The notes: generated from the sequence alone by a model not told the origin. A stretch of 64,000 bases of DNA from Himantopus leucocephalus (GCA_003993805.1 RSEF01000002.1:77115772-77179771); one strand, 5' to 3'; shown: positions 1-13,737, counted from the stretch's first letter. Numbers and translations: made by a program.

Positions 1-2
1 TA

Positions 3-30
3 TAAAAAAAAAAAAAAAAAAAAAAAAAAA
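3..30. repeat. Poly(A) homopolymer at the window edge
   Basis: An uninterrupted run of A follows the first two bases. It may be a simple repeat or the tail of a retroposed element whose body lies outside the window; the edge prevents a choice. Confidence 0.9.
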
Positions 31-3000
31 CATACCCAGACAGATCTTGTGAGTTTTTGCTTCCTTCCACTCATATTGGGTATTACATAGAGAAAGTGTT
101 ATTTGGTACATGCTAAAATACACTGCTAATGGAACAAATGGGGCTGAAAGATCAGGAGAATCTAATGACTCTAGTCACATCATTAACTGTGTATTAAAAT
201 AATTGCTGGCATTTAATTTATTATGCATTTATTATTTTTAAAAGGTTTCTTATTGCCAGAGTGAGTCAGAATACAAAGAGTCTGTGAACAGGACCTAATA
301 TAGTTACACCAGAAAAAGATTAAGTAGTTCAAAACCAAAACTGCCTGTTTTCTATGTACTCTGATCTCAGCAGTTATGGGTTATTGCAAACCATGATAAT
401 GGCCATCAAACCTGCTTTTTCACATTGCTTTAAGCAAGTATCGAGGTAGAGCAGGGTTAAGCAACTGGAAACCAAATGGCATGTTACAAGCTCACGTCAA
501 AACTACCTTAAATCAATGCTCCTGTAAACGGTTACCCAGATGCTCAAGAATCAAAGGTAGCCTGAGCTGATCCTGACCACATCACTTCATTTGGCTCCTT
601 CGTCTGCTGAAAATCATACAGCTTACCTAGCTGTGGGCAGGTTAGACTCAGGTGAACCTGTGATTCTCTTGTCTCAGCCTCTAGTCATCTTCTAAGAAAA
701 TTTTTGCTGTCTACAAGTAATGGAAATAAGATTCCAGTGTGTGAAGCAGCAATTATTCAAAAAATGTTTTAAAAGCTAAAGGTTCTAAATACTTCTGAAA
801 ACAACAGTTCTTGTGCTAGCACACAGCTGGCCAGCATGTCATTACCTGGTGCAACACAATACCTTATTTGTATGGATGCGAAGCGTTTCAGAGTGACAGA
901 AGCGTTCCCATTGGCACTCACCTGGCTGTAACGACCACCAACTGGTGAGTGAAACTACCTTTGAAATATGTTATTTTTTGCCTCACCTCTGGCCTAAGTC
1001 ATATTTAACCATCTGTTCTTCTTTGGCATTAAAAAGAAGACGTATAGGAAAAAGGCCTCCTTTCTCCCTTCTTTTTAATTCAGAGGAAATCTTGGAGCAA
1101 ATCACCATTTTGTTGGACAGGCACCTTCTTTGAAAAAGAGAGAGATTACCATAATTTCCTGGCCACTCCGCCTCCTTACATACACCCTGCATTTAAAAGT
1201 CATAAAGCCAGAAGTACCGCTAGCTGCGTCCAAGTTTCCACCGCTAACTTTACCCAGACCTCTCACCCTTTCTGGACGCCAATAGGAGTCTGGGTCAGCT
1301 GAGGGGAATCCCGTGCCGAGAATCACGCGCAGGACTCCCTCCTGGACCAGCGTGTCCTATGCAGGAGGAAAGCGTTTGGTGCTATGCTGCTGCTCCCTGG
1401 GCAGAGGACCCCTCTCCAAGGGCCATCCCTCCCATTTTCTGACCTCACGCCAGACACAATCAAAAGGCAAAGAAAATGCAGGGCGTTGGGCTGTTAATCC
1501 ATGCTCTGTGGGTGCTACGGAGGGGCTGCAGGAGGTGGGGACGAACCGGATGCATCTCGTGATTAACGCTAAGGTTTGGCAGCTCTGTTTACAGGGAAAA
1601 TGGTGGAAGAAAGTTATTAATACAACACAGCCTGAAGCCATTATAACTTTCTGCACTGCAGAATTCTTTTCCTGTAAAACAGGGAATGATTTGGGGGCTG
1701 CTGTAATCAGAAGCAACGAGGACAGAAACCACTGGGAGGTTATTCTTGCTTCATAGCAGGTACAAGAGTACTTTCATATTGTGACGACTGTAAGTTACAT
1801 CTACTGTACTGATCACAGACCTCCACTCATTATAAAGTCATAGCACCCTCCCCTAAGTGTGCTTGGGCTCAAAGCAAAAAGGGAGTTAACATAGTGTGAC
1901 TGATAAGCACAGAAGTCAGAAGACATTAGTCTAAGTGTTTGCCCCTTATCCCCTTCGTTTCTATATCCTCTTCCTGGTTCTTCAGCAAGAGAGTTTCATT
2001 GGGAGAGTTAGTTTCTGTATCCAAATTCATAACATCTACTTATATGTAAAGAGATCTTACTGTACTCACAGAGCCTGACTCACCCATCTCTTAAAAATAC
2101 GCTCATAATTTTTCTTAATGTTTATTTCTTGAGGGCCATAAACCTCATTGCGTGAGTCATCATCATTATTTAGCTAACAAAATAACTACAAGCGTTATAA
2201 TTATCAGTGTGACAAAGAGTCTAAAAATGACAGACCCCGATAGATAGGATTATTCCTTGACCCAGCCATGTTATCAGAACTTTATTTAATTTAATGGTGA
2301 TCCCTTTCAGTGCAGTCATATAACAGGCGACTCCTACAGATGCAGGGTGATACGCTGCTCGCTGTTTGAATTCTTTTTGCTCGTAAGGCAAGGTAAGGTT
2401 TAAGCTCAATGATGCAGTTCACTTTTCAGTACTTCTCCCCAGGTAGCTGGGCATGCTATAAGGCAACCCACCCCTTCCTGCTAAACACCCGCACATTCTT
2501 AGACAACCTGTCATCCTGAAAAGCAGCTGAAACAAATAAACAGTCTGAGAAGCAGAAAATAGTAAACTGACTATGGGTCAAATAGCAATAGATGTTTCCA
2601 GCTCCCCGCATACTGAAAGTGGTGGAGCTCCCTGCTTACTTGGGTTTTGCCAGCAGCTCTAGAGGAGCAACTGAGCTCTGTGCTTCATGTGTTTTGTGCT
2701 CTCATGTTAGCCATGTCAGTTCTACATGCCTACCTTGCCACACCTGTAAGATGCAGTGGAAAATCCTTAACCATTTTTCCTCACGGACTGTTAATGCATC
2801 TAACAGTGACCTATTACCAGTAACTAATCAGCCTCCACTTATCTGTCCCAAGGAGAGCTTTAGCCCAAACAAGTTTCCCCATGATAAACTAGAAAGAGGA
2901 CCTAAGGCTCCCGCAAGAACTCCTCTAAGTGATGTGGCAAGAACCCTTCATAATGCGGAACTGGATCAGGCACTGCGCCATACTTTCACATCTGCTCAAT

Positions 3001-3414
3001 TCCTTGTGGATCGCAAAGGGGGAAGTCTTCCCCAGTCTACCCATGTCACCCCCTCACATGCTGACAGCCCACATGAAAAATGGGCTGGAAACTGGTGGTA
3101 ACTCCACCCTCACTGGTATTCAACTCAAGGCATGGGCAAGGTGTACCCTTCCATTCTTTCCGAATAATCTTTCCATATTTGTCTTTTGTTGGTAGAATAT
3201 ATACCTATTTAGCTTTTAGGGCTCTGGTAGCTGTTTCATATACACAGACCAAGACCAAAGTTCCGTGTTCAGCCTGAGTATATTGATGGTTTGTTAGCAT
3301 CTATGAATTACAGGCCAGGTTTTGAGCAGAATATTTTGGAGGGTTGCACCAATTCAGTGAATTTGTCTCACAGCACCTCATATTAAGCTTATTTAACTCT
3401 TTCAGTTAGTGCAC
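31..3414. other. Non-coding unique DNA, no gene seen
   Basis: AT-rich sequence with no recognisable gene or repeat family. A patch at about 1170-1560 carries more CpG than its surroundings but has no promoter motif I can name. Open frames of 147 codons (from 1313) and 169 codons (from 2592) show no domain, no homology I recognise and no splice context, and are best read as chance. Confidence 0.6.
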
Positions 3415-3465
3415 GTCCTAGAATCATTGCTTCTACTTNATGTCCCAGAATCATTGCTTCTACTT
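3415..3465. repeat. 24-base direct duplication around a single N
   Basis: Bases 3415-3438 recur at 3442-3465 with one mismatch (T to C). The copies are separated by an N at 3439 and two bases. A lone N between near-identical copies suggests a contig join where overlapping ends were not collapsed, though a real short tandem repeat is possible. Confidence 0.85.
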
Positions 3466-6400
3466 TCAGTTTTCCAAAAGATCTCAAAGTCACATTGTGC
3501 CTCTTCTGTAAGTGTTCATCACATGGTGGTGCTTCCAGGTCGCAGGAACAACCTGCTACATTAGGTACATGTTTTCTCACATGGTTCACCCCTCCAGGGA
3601 ACACCGGCCTCTTTCCCTCATCTGCTTGGGCAGCTACACGGCACCTGCAAGCCTTGCAGAATCAGCTTGCCTTAGAGAGAATAATTTTTGTTGCACGGAC
3701 TATATATTTGGGAGGAGAAGGGGGTAACTGCTAAGACTGAAATTACCCACATCCGCTACTATTCCTCTAATTTTTTTCTCCATGATACTTAAGAATTGGG
3801 AAGAAGTCAATGATTTCCTCAGTGCGCTGACAGAAAGCTCTGCAAAAACATGTAATGTTACTTAATGCATTTCCTTGGTCAGGTCTGTTTGGATTAGTAG
3901 TACACAGATGGAAGAAAAGCTGTATGACATTCAGCTGCTCTCTTCTATCTGATAGCACAGGATATCAGAGTGCTTCATCTCATAGCCAGTGGCAGTTATT
4001 TGTGAAAGAACATAAGAACAAGGCAAACTTACAGCAACATCTACCCTACCTGTTATCCTTCTTGATTTTGGAAATCTGCAGTTTAGAGACTTTGCAAACC
4101 CAAGGGCTGCGTGTAGTCTTTTGGGTTAAGTAGTCCCCGACTTCTTCCTCATGATCTCAGATATCCCAATCTTTTTAAACTGAATGACAGAAATACATAA
4201 GCACCAAAATGCTGCCAAAACAAATATACCCTCTTCACACTAGCGTGGCTTTGGTATAATGGTTGTTTGCTGCAGAAGATGATAGGCATTATTTCACACT
4301 ATCTGCTCTGTGTCTTAATTAAGATGAAAGCAGGGGGATGTGAAGAAGAGGAAGGGATGAGCGATGTCTCTGTTTGCACATGAGTTAATCTAAGACAAGC
4401 CAAGCATCTTCAGTCTTCCATGGTCAAGAAATACAAAACAGGTAAACAAAGTAAAATCTTTCCAAATTACACTGAAGTTCATAAGTGAAACTAATTAAAC
4501 ATCAGACTTACGTCAGCAGTTCAGAAAAGTGGTACACTGTACACTGCTTCTGGTTTTAGTTTTCTAAGGCTAAATCCTCATTTCTGAGCTCTTGCAAAAA
4601 GCAAGCTAGTGCCAGCACTGCTCCATGTGTCCAATTTACCTTTCTGACAGCCTTATTCCTTTTATTCAGATCCCCATGCTGAAACTCTTGTGCTTCACAG
4701 TCTGATCATGGCCACAGCACACCTCATTTTGTTTTGCCTATACCCCTACAGCCTACCAAGCCAAACTTTCATCACCTGAGGTTTTGGTTAGTACTGCATC
4801 TTGTGTGACCTAGCCTACCTTTGCTCTTATCTCAGTCTGTGCTCCACACAGGTCAACACAGCTGCATAGGTCACCTCCCCAGCTCTGCCCGTGCCATTCC
4901 TCTGCTCGCCCAGCCCTCTCCATCTGTCACACACAACTTTCTTCCCCTGACTCCTAACTTGAATAGTCCCAGACAAGTGAACTTTTATGCTGTCTGCTGT
5001 GTGAAAACCTTTTTGTATGCTTCTGATGAGGATTCTTCTCCTGACACCCTCTTGTCACTTTCTTCAAAGTACTGATACGCGTGATGGCTCTACGCAACTC
5101 ATGCTAAAAAATCCCTAAATTTACTGCTTCCTATTCCTTCAGAGTTTACTCCATGCCAAATGGGTAGGGCAGATGATAAGCTAGGGTCTCAGCTAATAAT
5201 CTGCTGTCATTTTTGTAAGTGTCTGCACGTACATGATGTTCACATCACTAGTTCAGGAGAATATATTCTCATGTCACCATTAATGGATTAATTCCAAACA
5301 CATCAAAGACCTTCTGTATCAGAACAGCAACAACTGAGCTGCTCTGGGACAACCAGGAACAAAGAGCCAAGCATAAACTATGCAAGAGCTGTGTACAAAT
5401 TCTCTTGAGAGGAATGCGAGAGAGAGGGACAGTCTTCTAGAGATGATTAGACAGTTCTTGAGCCTGATCATTTTAAGAGGTCCCCATAAAGCCACTATTT
5501 TGAGAGACCTGGTTCATCTGACAGTTCCCTTTTTGGTCAGAACAGCTTAGGGCTAACAAGAATGCTTAAACTATCTCAAACAGAGCTTAGTGTAGACTAT
5601 GACACTGATACCAGTTTTACATAGGGCATGCTGACATACAGTCTCCATGATCAGTAGACTGAAAACTGAAGAAAATCAGTAATAATGATCAGTAGAACCC
5701 TACCCTCTTTTGCACCCCAATTATTCTTGCTTCTTCATGTCAACCACCTATTACCTCCTGTGACACGCTACAGTCAAGGCTGCTCAAAGAGAGGGCATGA
5801 ATTTAACTTTACAAAGTTTTAGATTTACTGTCTCTCCCAAAATGGCTCAAAAAGCAGAACTTTCACACACTCCTGCAGGATCAAAGCAGAAGGCCACAAG
5901 TAATACAGAAACTTCAAGTTTTATCCTACAGAGTTTTTGGGCTAAGGTTGTTCAGCTGCTATAAATGCTCCTCTAAGTAAATAAATAGCAAAGACAAGAA
6001 TTTTCACAGCAAAAAACACAATGCTGTCTGTAATTTTCAGGTTAACCCATGCAAGGTTTCCCTAAGTTCTGTGTAATGAGGAATTGCTAATAAGCGCTTT
6101 TCAAGAAAGACACCATTTTAGAGAATCTCAGATCTAAACATCCTCCAGGGCTTTGAAGCAAATCCAAGCACGTATGACACAGAAATGAACGAGATCACTG
6201 GAAGCCATCACTGTATTACCTTTAAAGCGGCTTAAAAAGAACAAACATTCTGTGATAGATAAATGTGATAACAGGTTCACATAGGAGAAGAAATACGAGA
6301 CTGCCCTAGAAGAGGGGACAAAGTGTGCATTGACATTACCTTCCAGTCATACTCCTTGGCCTGCATACAATAAAACTGGTACAGGGAGGAAGACATATCA

Positions 6401-9400
6401 GAACAAGAGCTAGGCACAGGGATCTAAGAGTAGCTGAAAGTGGAAGTAAGTCTTGATGTAGAGTTTGGTATTTCTGATTTTGTCAACAAAAATCCTGCCT
6501 CACAAATCAGGCAAGTTTGATCTTGCTATGTGCCTGGGCAACATCTTTGAGCCCATAAAAAGGGTCACCCACACACAGCTGAGATGGACTTGTTTGTCAA
6601 ACACAAAAATTGCCCACATCTTCACGTGTAATTTCACCTGAATTACTTTAGTAGCAAACAGCAGACTTATATCTTTTCCACACACTGTAAATACTTGTCT
6701 CCCGCTTTTGCACAGGATGAAATGCAAAGGTGCTAAAAATAACTAACTAACTAAATAAAGCTGTCCTCATCTCCCACCTCCCACCCATTCCTGAGGTATG
6801 ACTGGCTGTTTCATAATCAGGAAATGTGTGAATACTTGGGGGGGGGAACAAACAAGATCTCATGAGATTGCAAGCTTTTTCCAAAGGCTTAAATACACTC
6901 CAGATAAGAATCTAAAGAGACAGGAGAGCTCCAGACATCTTGAGCTTTACCCTTCACTAGTTTCTGACTCAACTGGTTTAGGTATTCTCTTCAAAAAGAG
7001 GAAGAGAATGCACCCATGTGGACAGCTCAATTCCATTACGTGCCATGTTTCAGCTTGAAAAAGCTGCCTTTTTTTTTCCTTGCTGCAGAACATCTCAGTT
7101 GGCATTTCCCTGCTTCAGGACTCTAATTAAAACAACCCTATAGCAAACTACATCTAAGCCAACTCAACTACATGGGTTTAGGGTTTTTTTTTAAGTATTA
7201 TTATTTTTCCTCTGAACTGACATTTACTTCTTTCATTATTCCATATTCACAAAATCTTCTTCTGTCTCTTTTTAATGAGTTAGACCCTTCTGCACTTACT
7301 CTGGCAAAACTTTCCTCCATTCCACAGAGCCCTGGGAGAACATTGCTAAAACTTTTCAGGCGCCATTCATTTATATCTCTATTCAAACCAGCTTGAGCTA
7401 CACTTTTTTGCTCACACCCCTTGAGTGCTTGTGTGCCTGAGAGTTATTAGCACAATCCCCACGCTGAAGGTACTAACATGTGTGAATGCTCAATTCTCCC
7501 ATTTGCCTCCCACCTTGCAATCCAAGTAACTCAATAATTAGCATTCTGCTTGCAGCATCAGGGAGCAGAAATACTTATGGGCTACAGCAGCTGAGCAAAA
7601 CAGAGCAGATGCAAAGACACAGAGCAAGAGAGATTTTTCCACAAGAGAACTTGCCCAGTAACAAATCAGCTTGAAAGGGAGCAAACCATTTGGAGGCCAC
7701 GTGAGATGCATTATCCACCCTTTCTGCCTCACATTTCATGCTTGTGCCGCCTGAGTAAGATGCTCATTAATCCCAGGATCCCGAGTTTGGCAATTTTAGC
7801 TGATGGGTGAATTGTCATAAAGTCTCCTGTCAGCTGCTATTTGTAGTGATTGCGCTATGAGCTTGACATGCATTGCATTGTTCAGGCTGGTTTTGTTCTT
7901 TTATTTTCCTTGGGCTGGCTGCCTCCTGGAACCTCTACTCTGCCTACTTCCTGAGGATTAAAGCATGTCTTCTGGGCAAGGAGACGCAGGGACCACCTGC
8001 AGATTCTGTTTATACATCCAGCCTTGTAGCCTGATTGATCTCACAATAGGACTGCATAATGTAAACACTTCATTATTCCACTAAAGGATATGTGCTGTAC
8101 CACCTAAGGTCCCCCCAACCAAGAGTCAGTTTTAGATGGTTAAAATCTGCTAAGCCACACCAGAAGAAGCTAAACAAAGGAAAATCCATCCTACCGACAT
8201 TTTGAAGTCTCTAAGTTAAACTAATTAAATGCTGTTAAGTTGGAAACTTTACCCTACCCCTTTATTCCAGGATTTTGCCATCAAGCCTCAGCGGTGCTCA
8301 GGCCCGTTGCTTCTGATGCACTGTTTCAGTGCAACCAAAACCCAGATTATCAATGGGATTTATTCACACTCCAGGACTAAGACACCACAAATTCAGCCTT
8401 GTGAACTTCTTTATCAACATGGGAGAACCAGCAGGAGACAGAGGCCCAGTTTTGGCTCTGCCTAGGATCCACCTGGAGAGAAACGGCAGCTGGAGGGGAC
8501 ACCTCTACTTGTCTGTTTTCAACATGGCACAGTAGAGGGGCAAAGGGAGAAGGTGGGGTGGACCTTTCTGTTCCTCCTAAACCACAGAAACAAAAAGCAT
8601 CAATACTTCTAATTATTTCCTACAGGAGTTTGTATCAACAATTCCTTTTGCCAGACGAGACACTGAGGAAAAGAGGCCAATGCCCACCCCTCGATTTTGG
8701 GAGGGCAGTCATGGTCTGTACCTGAACCAGCACCAAGCAGCTCGCGCTGCTTCCTGCACTCAGCCGTGTATCACCTTTCCCCCTCCACGCAGGAACAAAT
8801 GCCTCCTCTTAGAGCAAAAGGACAAGTCAAGGGCAGAGTCGTGGCCGTAACATTGCATCTCCTGGGACTTGGGGTTTAGCTCTTATGAGTATTTCAACAT
8901 CGTTCTTGTGGTTTATTTCCCTTCAGGATTTGTTTGTTGGTTGTTTTGTTTATTTAACAGCATTAATTAAAAACTAAAGGCACACCCAGCTAAAGCGAGG
9001 AGCGGTAATCTGAGGAACTGCCCAGGTTCCTGAAGAAGGAGGAGAAGTTTGCCCTGAATGTATCCAGGTAGCTATACGTAATAAAAGAACAGAAAAATAT
9101 GGAGTATGTCAATGTCTGCAATGCACTCTGCACACATCTCAGACTGCTTCTGAAAGCATAAACCAAAACGATAGAATTTAATTCAGCTTTAAACAAAACA
9201 GCCCGTTTTGATTAGTAAACAAGGCATGAACATGCACAGATTGTCATTGTATCTGTTGAATTGGGTATTCACAGCTTCAGTACAAAAAGCAACCATAAGG
9301 TCTTAATTGAATAAAAGACAGTAAGTGCTTACATGCCTTGCTTGTAAGGTCAATGGCACTTAATACACATACATACTTGTATGTTTTACAGAATCAGAGC

Positions 9401-9795
9401 TTAATTGTTCAGCAAATTGCAATATTTTGGTGTTTACACCAAGCAGATTATCAACAGAAATACCTTTTTAAAAAAAAAAAAACCAACCAAGTTGTCTGTT
9501 TTGGATCACACTAAAGGCCTTCAATAAGTTTATCTATGAAGCTTTAGAGCCAATGAAAAATGTCTAAAAAAATGTATGTCATTACACTACTGGCTAGTGC
9601 TGAGCCTCACTTTTTATTATGGGCACCTAAATTTAATTCCCTAAATTCACATATAGATTAGTAAGTAGGAATAGTTTGAACTCTGAGAATTCTCTATATC
9701 CGCAGTCATACTAAGATCATTCCAGTCCTAAAAGTAGGTTCCGGTCTTTCCAATCTAGAGTCCCAAGAAGAAAAATAAAGAGACACTTTGAAAAT
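3466..9795. other. Non-coding unique DNA, no gene seen
   Basis: No gene found. Small items are a run of nine G near 6838-6846, an AACT-type microsatellite near 6740-6758 and an A run at 9470-9482. A weak antisense MIR-like snippet may sit near 8650-8690. The interval around 7780-7900 is AT-balanced and complex, of the kind often conserved between birds, but conservation cannot be tested here. Confidence 0.6.
8650..8690 (-). repeat. Possible MIR-like SINE snippet, antisense
   Basis: About 35 bases resemble the reverse complement of the conserved MIR central region, which reads as GATGAGGAAACTGAGGCACA in this orientation. The match is too short and diverged for a firm call and could be chance. 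Confidence 0.3.
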
Positions 9796-9817
9796 GGGGT
9801 GGGGGAGAGGGGAGGGG
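9796..9817 (+). promoter_or_regulatory. Predicted G-quadruplex motif
   Basis: Four G-tracts of 4, 5, 4 and 4 are separated by loops of 1, 3 and 1 bases, satisfying the usual G3+N1-7 rule with room to spare. Short loops and long tracts predict a stable structure on the plus strand. Nothing nearby indicates a promoter, so a regulatory role is not shown. Confidence 0.75.
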
Positions 9818-10380
9818 AACCCAAGCTCAGAATCTATATAGAAGAACCTACATATTAGAAGAAAAAAAATTATTTACATTTGACAGAGAACAGATACAGC
9901 CAAGACTTTAAACATGGCAACAGCGTTGGTCCAGGAAGGATTTCTGCCTACAGGCTTTGATAGATAAAGCAGCTTTAAAAAAAAAAATGCCCTGGTCTAG
10001 AACTTTCTCTGAATTTCTCTTAGCAAACCTCATTCTTGGAGGCTTCTTTTTATATACAAAACTATACAGTTTATCCTAGCTTTACCAACAGCTTATTGGA
10101 GCAAGAGCTTCTTACTATGTGAATTGTTCCACAATTTTACTTGAAAGAAAGTCCCTACTGTAGGAAAGGAAACTGGAGCTGACTCTAAATTCCTGTGTGC
10201 ATTGTGCTGCCTCTCCCTCTTTCAAACCAATGGAAGTTAAAAACTATCTAACCCAACAGTAGGATCAAGCCCCTATTTTTTCACAAAACTCACCAAAACA
10301 TGAAATCCCAACTTTTTCACAGCTGAATTCCTCACTAGGTCAGGCCTGCTCCTGTCATTACATGCAACTGTTAATGCACT

Positions 10381-10628
10381 CAATTGTTACTTACCTCTGT
10401 TGCTGCAGGAGCAAGGCGTTTTGTCCTGAACCCTGCTCAAACCCTGTTCAAACACAGAACCAAGACAGTGACTCTCCTTGAGAGCTTTGCTAACACCATC
10501 ATGNCCAATTGTTACTTACCTCTGTTGCTGCAGGAGCAAGGCGTTTTCTCCTGAACCCTGCTCAAACCCTGTTCAAACACAGAGCCAAGACAGTGACTCT
10601 CCTTGAGAGCTTTGCTAACACCATCATG
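10381..10628. repeat. 123-base tandem duplication with an N at the join
   Basis: Bases 10381-10503 recur at 10506-10628 with only two substitutions (G/C at one site, A/G at another). The copies are separated by an N at 10504 and one C. Near identity plus a lone N is what results when two contig ends covering the same locus, possibly the two haplotypes, are joined without merging. A very recent true duplication is the alternative. Confidence 0.95.
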
Positions 10629-10714
10629 CCCAACAGAGCACACTTTAAAAGGCACACTTGTTGCCTGCAAAGAAAAGCACTGCTGTGCAGAGGCATCAGA
10701 GCGGTCTGTAGGAG

Positions 10715-10860
10715 AAGGAGGTTCTCCCTCCTGCACCTGCCCCAACAGATGAACCTCATCAAGTCATTTGAGCTCTCCGAGCCTTGGCTTCTTCGTCTGT
10801 GAGCTGACGGGTAAATACCTCAGCACCATAGAAGAGTCTGACAAGACTTTATAGTATTCC
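10715..10860 (+). repeat. MIR-like SINE fragment, sense
   Basis: The stretch around 10757-10800 (AAGTCATTTGAGCTCTC followed by GAGCCTTGGCTTCTTCGTC) follows the MIR central core, where AAGTCACTTAACCTCTCTGA is followed by a TCAGTTTCCTCATCTGTAAA-like segment. MIR elements are tRNA-derived SINEs mobilised by L2/L3-type LINEs and are ancient in amniotes. The head is not convincing, so only the core and some tail are claimed. The call rests on memory of the consensus. Confidence 0.7.
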
Positions 10861-13737
10861 TAACGCAACCTGAAATCTCCTGCACAATAGAAATTCCTCT
10901 TAGGGAACAGGGCTGTAGAGCTTAATACAGATTTATTTATTTATAAGAGTTGCATAGCTATAATTCAATTCATTTTGACTAATGTGTCCAGACTTGTTCT
11001 TCATGGTCTTTTCTTATATCCAATAGCTTTGCTTTTAACCTGCTTTCCCTTTAAAAACTTTCCCATCATTTTAGGGCCTGTCTTGCCATCTCAAAGCAGA
11101 CAAATTTTCATTTATGCTCTCTCCCAAGTTTGCAGCAGCAGAGAGGAAAAAAGATACTTTCTCTATCGGGCAAAGAAATCCTCGTGTATCGCTTTCCTGT
11201 GTTTGCCCTGACACGGGAGTGTGGCGGAGCCGGTCAGCAGAGCTGCTGTTCCCAGCCCCCATGTGACACAGGGCAGAAGCAGCAGCGGTGCCAGGTTGGC
11301 AGCCTCCACTGGAACAGCATCCCTCTTACAACACCCATCTGGAGGAACGACTGGAAATCCAAATCTGTGGAACATCAACGTTATTAAAGACGAAGCTGAG
11401 CTACAGGTTTGGAATCCAAATCTGAATTTATTTCCAAATTGAAGAACCGGGGACTTGTTTCAACGCTTTATAGAAACAAAGAGCCATGAGGTTTTGATCT
11501 GAATCAGAAAACTCAGGCGTGTTCAGAGCCTGGCTTTTGGGTTGGGCCCTGTGCCTAATCACAGCCGGTTATAAATTGATTACTCAGCACTGCTTGTCCA
11601 GTTCATTCATCTTGCAGCCTCTGTGCTACTTCTGTGCTGTTATGTATATTTGGCATCCTTTACCTGTTTATGTCCTCGATCAGGCAAATCTAAATGTATT
11701 TTTGCTTTGACGCAAAGGAGCTAAAATGTTGGATGGGAGGTTGGGGGGATCACCTCAAACATTTCAGTTTCTCGTTTCTGACATACCCACAGAAAGCCAC
11801 AAAATGTAGGTGTTTTGTGCAAAAGCGGAGTTCCTAAGTTACTTGCAGTGAGCTGCTACTGGTATGTACCATGCAGAGTTTTTCTTTGTTGGTGCTACCG
11901 CTTTATAGTGTTCAAAAATAACCCAAACAGGTTAGGTAGTAACCAAGATATTATCTGAGTAAATTTTACCTCAGGGGATTCCTTCAGAGTCAAAAATGTT
12001 TTAGTCTGTCTGCACGAACGTGGCCCCAAGGAAGATTTTACAAGCAAACAAGTTGAACGGCACAAAAAAGGAGGAAAACATAGAAAGGAGGGAAAAAGGA
12101 ACCGAAGGAATTGCAACATATTTTAGCAGCTATGTTTTTTAATACCTTAGTACTGATATTTGTCTGTCTTTGTAAAAAATGAAAATACATCTGGGCTTTT
12201 GTAAAAATGACAGCTTGCTTGTTTTGGTTTTGTAAGAGGCACAGGCAGGTCCAAACAAAAATCCCAGATCCAAACACCATTTGTGGTAGGAAGAATCAAA
12301 CTCCCAGAATACAAGCACTCCTTTAATTCGAGTACTTTATAATCCAAATCCTCTCGTGTCTCTGGATTACACTGCTGGGCATTGTCTGACCATAAAGCCA
12401 ATTTAATTTTCCAGGGCACAGATGATCTTTCAGTGCTTTTGAGTTGATGTAAAGAATTTTACACCGCTTACTTCTTCTACTGCCAGTTTAATAAGGAAAA
12501 TAACTTAAGCCAGAGGTGTTTATGTCCCTTGGTAACCTTGATCTGCATATATAGCTTCTTGTGTTCACAGCAGCCTGATTTAAGTTAGACAAGAGACAGC
12601 TAGCTCACTGTCTTCCTGTCTTCTGACCCACACCCTTTTCATATCTGCAGATCCCACCTTCTTCCCCTCTAATAAGCAAAACTAAAACTTTAGGACACTC
12701 GCACACACACAAACTATATGAGCACTCATAGACTTTGGTATTCGAAATCCAGATTGGAATTATGCTGAATTACCCAGCCACATCTCTTTAGAGAAGTAGA
12801 ATTGAGCAAGAAACCTACCCATGAACCCAGATCCAATGTTACACCAGCACATCTGGATTATATTATATACAGCCTATCCAATATGTGCATTGTAGCTACC
12901 ATTTTCCCAACAGCACAAAATAAAAATTAACAAATATGCAACACATTTTGGCCTGACTCCCTTCATATCTTCTCTTCATATGCATGCTGATATTAATAAA
13001 TATTTTTTTCTTCACCTGTATATTTGCATAGATTCTCATCTACAGGCAAGTAGGCAAATAAGTGTGTGTGTGTCTTTCTGTTTATTTACAATTTATAAAT
13101 ACTATGTTATATGGCCTATATATTTTAAATACCTTCAATACGTACTACATATATGTAACATTTTTCTATATTTGCTTACGAAAGAGTATATGTTGTACTA
13201 TGTTTAAAAATGTTTAAATATGTCATGCTAAAAATATTTTGCCTACTGTCCTACTGTGTCTTATAGGTTTCAGAATGTAACAAATCAAAGGGGGAAAGGA
13301 GAGAAAAATAATGTTTCAGCACAAATCCTCCCACCCTTTACTAGCCAGCCAAGGAAGATGAACAAAGCCATGTGATTTAGACAACCAGCTATACAGCGCT
13401 GGCTGCGCTAATTTCACTGCAAACTGATGTTAGGCACACTATTGGAATTACGTGTGGCCAGCCATTCAGAGATAAAAAATGCTGAAAAATATTTGTTCCT
13501 GGTAAGCATTGACCAACATGATAAGCAAACCGGTTAAAAATCTTGTTCTTTACTGCTTTTCTCCAAATCCCTGACTTCAGCAGGGCTGCAGCAAAGCTGA
13601 ACTGTACTAACATACTTGTGAATCAAGCCCAAGATGAGTTCAGAGAGAGAGATAAGCTGAGGCAATGAAGTTAGGACTCTAGCAAGGGCCTTGTCCCCGA
13701 GGGTCCTAGCTGGGTGGTGTGAGCCCAAATGAAGCCT
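10861..13737. other. Non-coding unique DNA, no gene seen
   Basis: No gene found. A GC-richer patch lies at about 11160-11360 with several overlapping short open frames on both strands and none recognisable. AT-rich DNA with short TG and CA runs (near 12700 and 13062) follows. Confidence 0.6.

Noticed and set aside
2592..3101. 169-codon open frame, plus strand
   Set aside because: Cys/His-rich start but no regular zinc-finger spacing, no known family and no supporting context.
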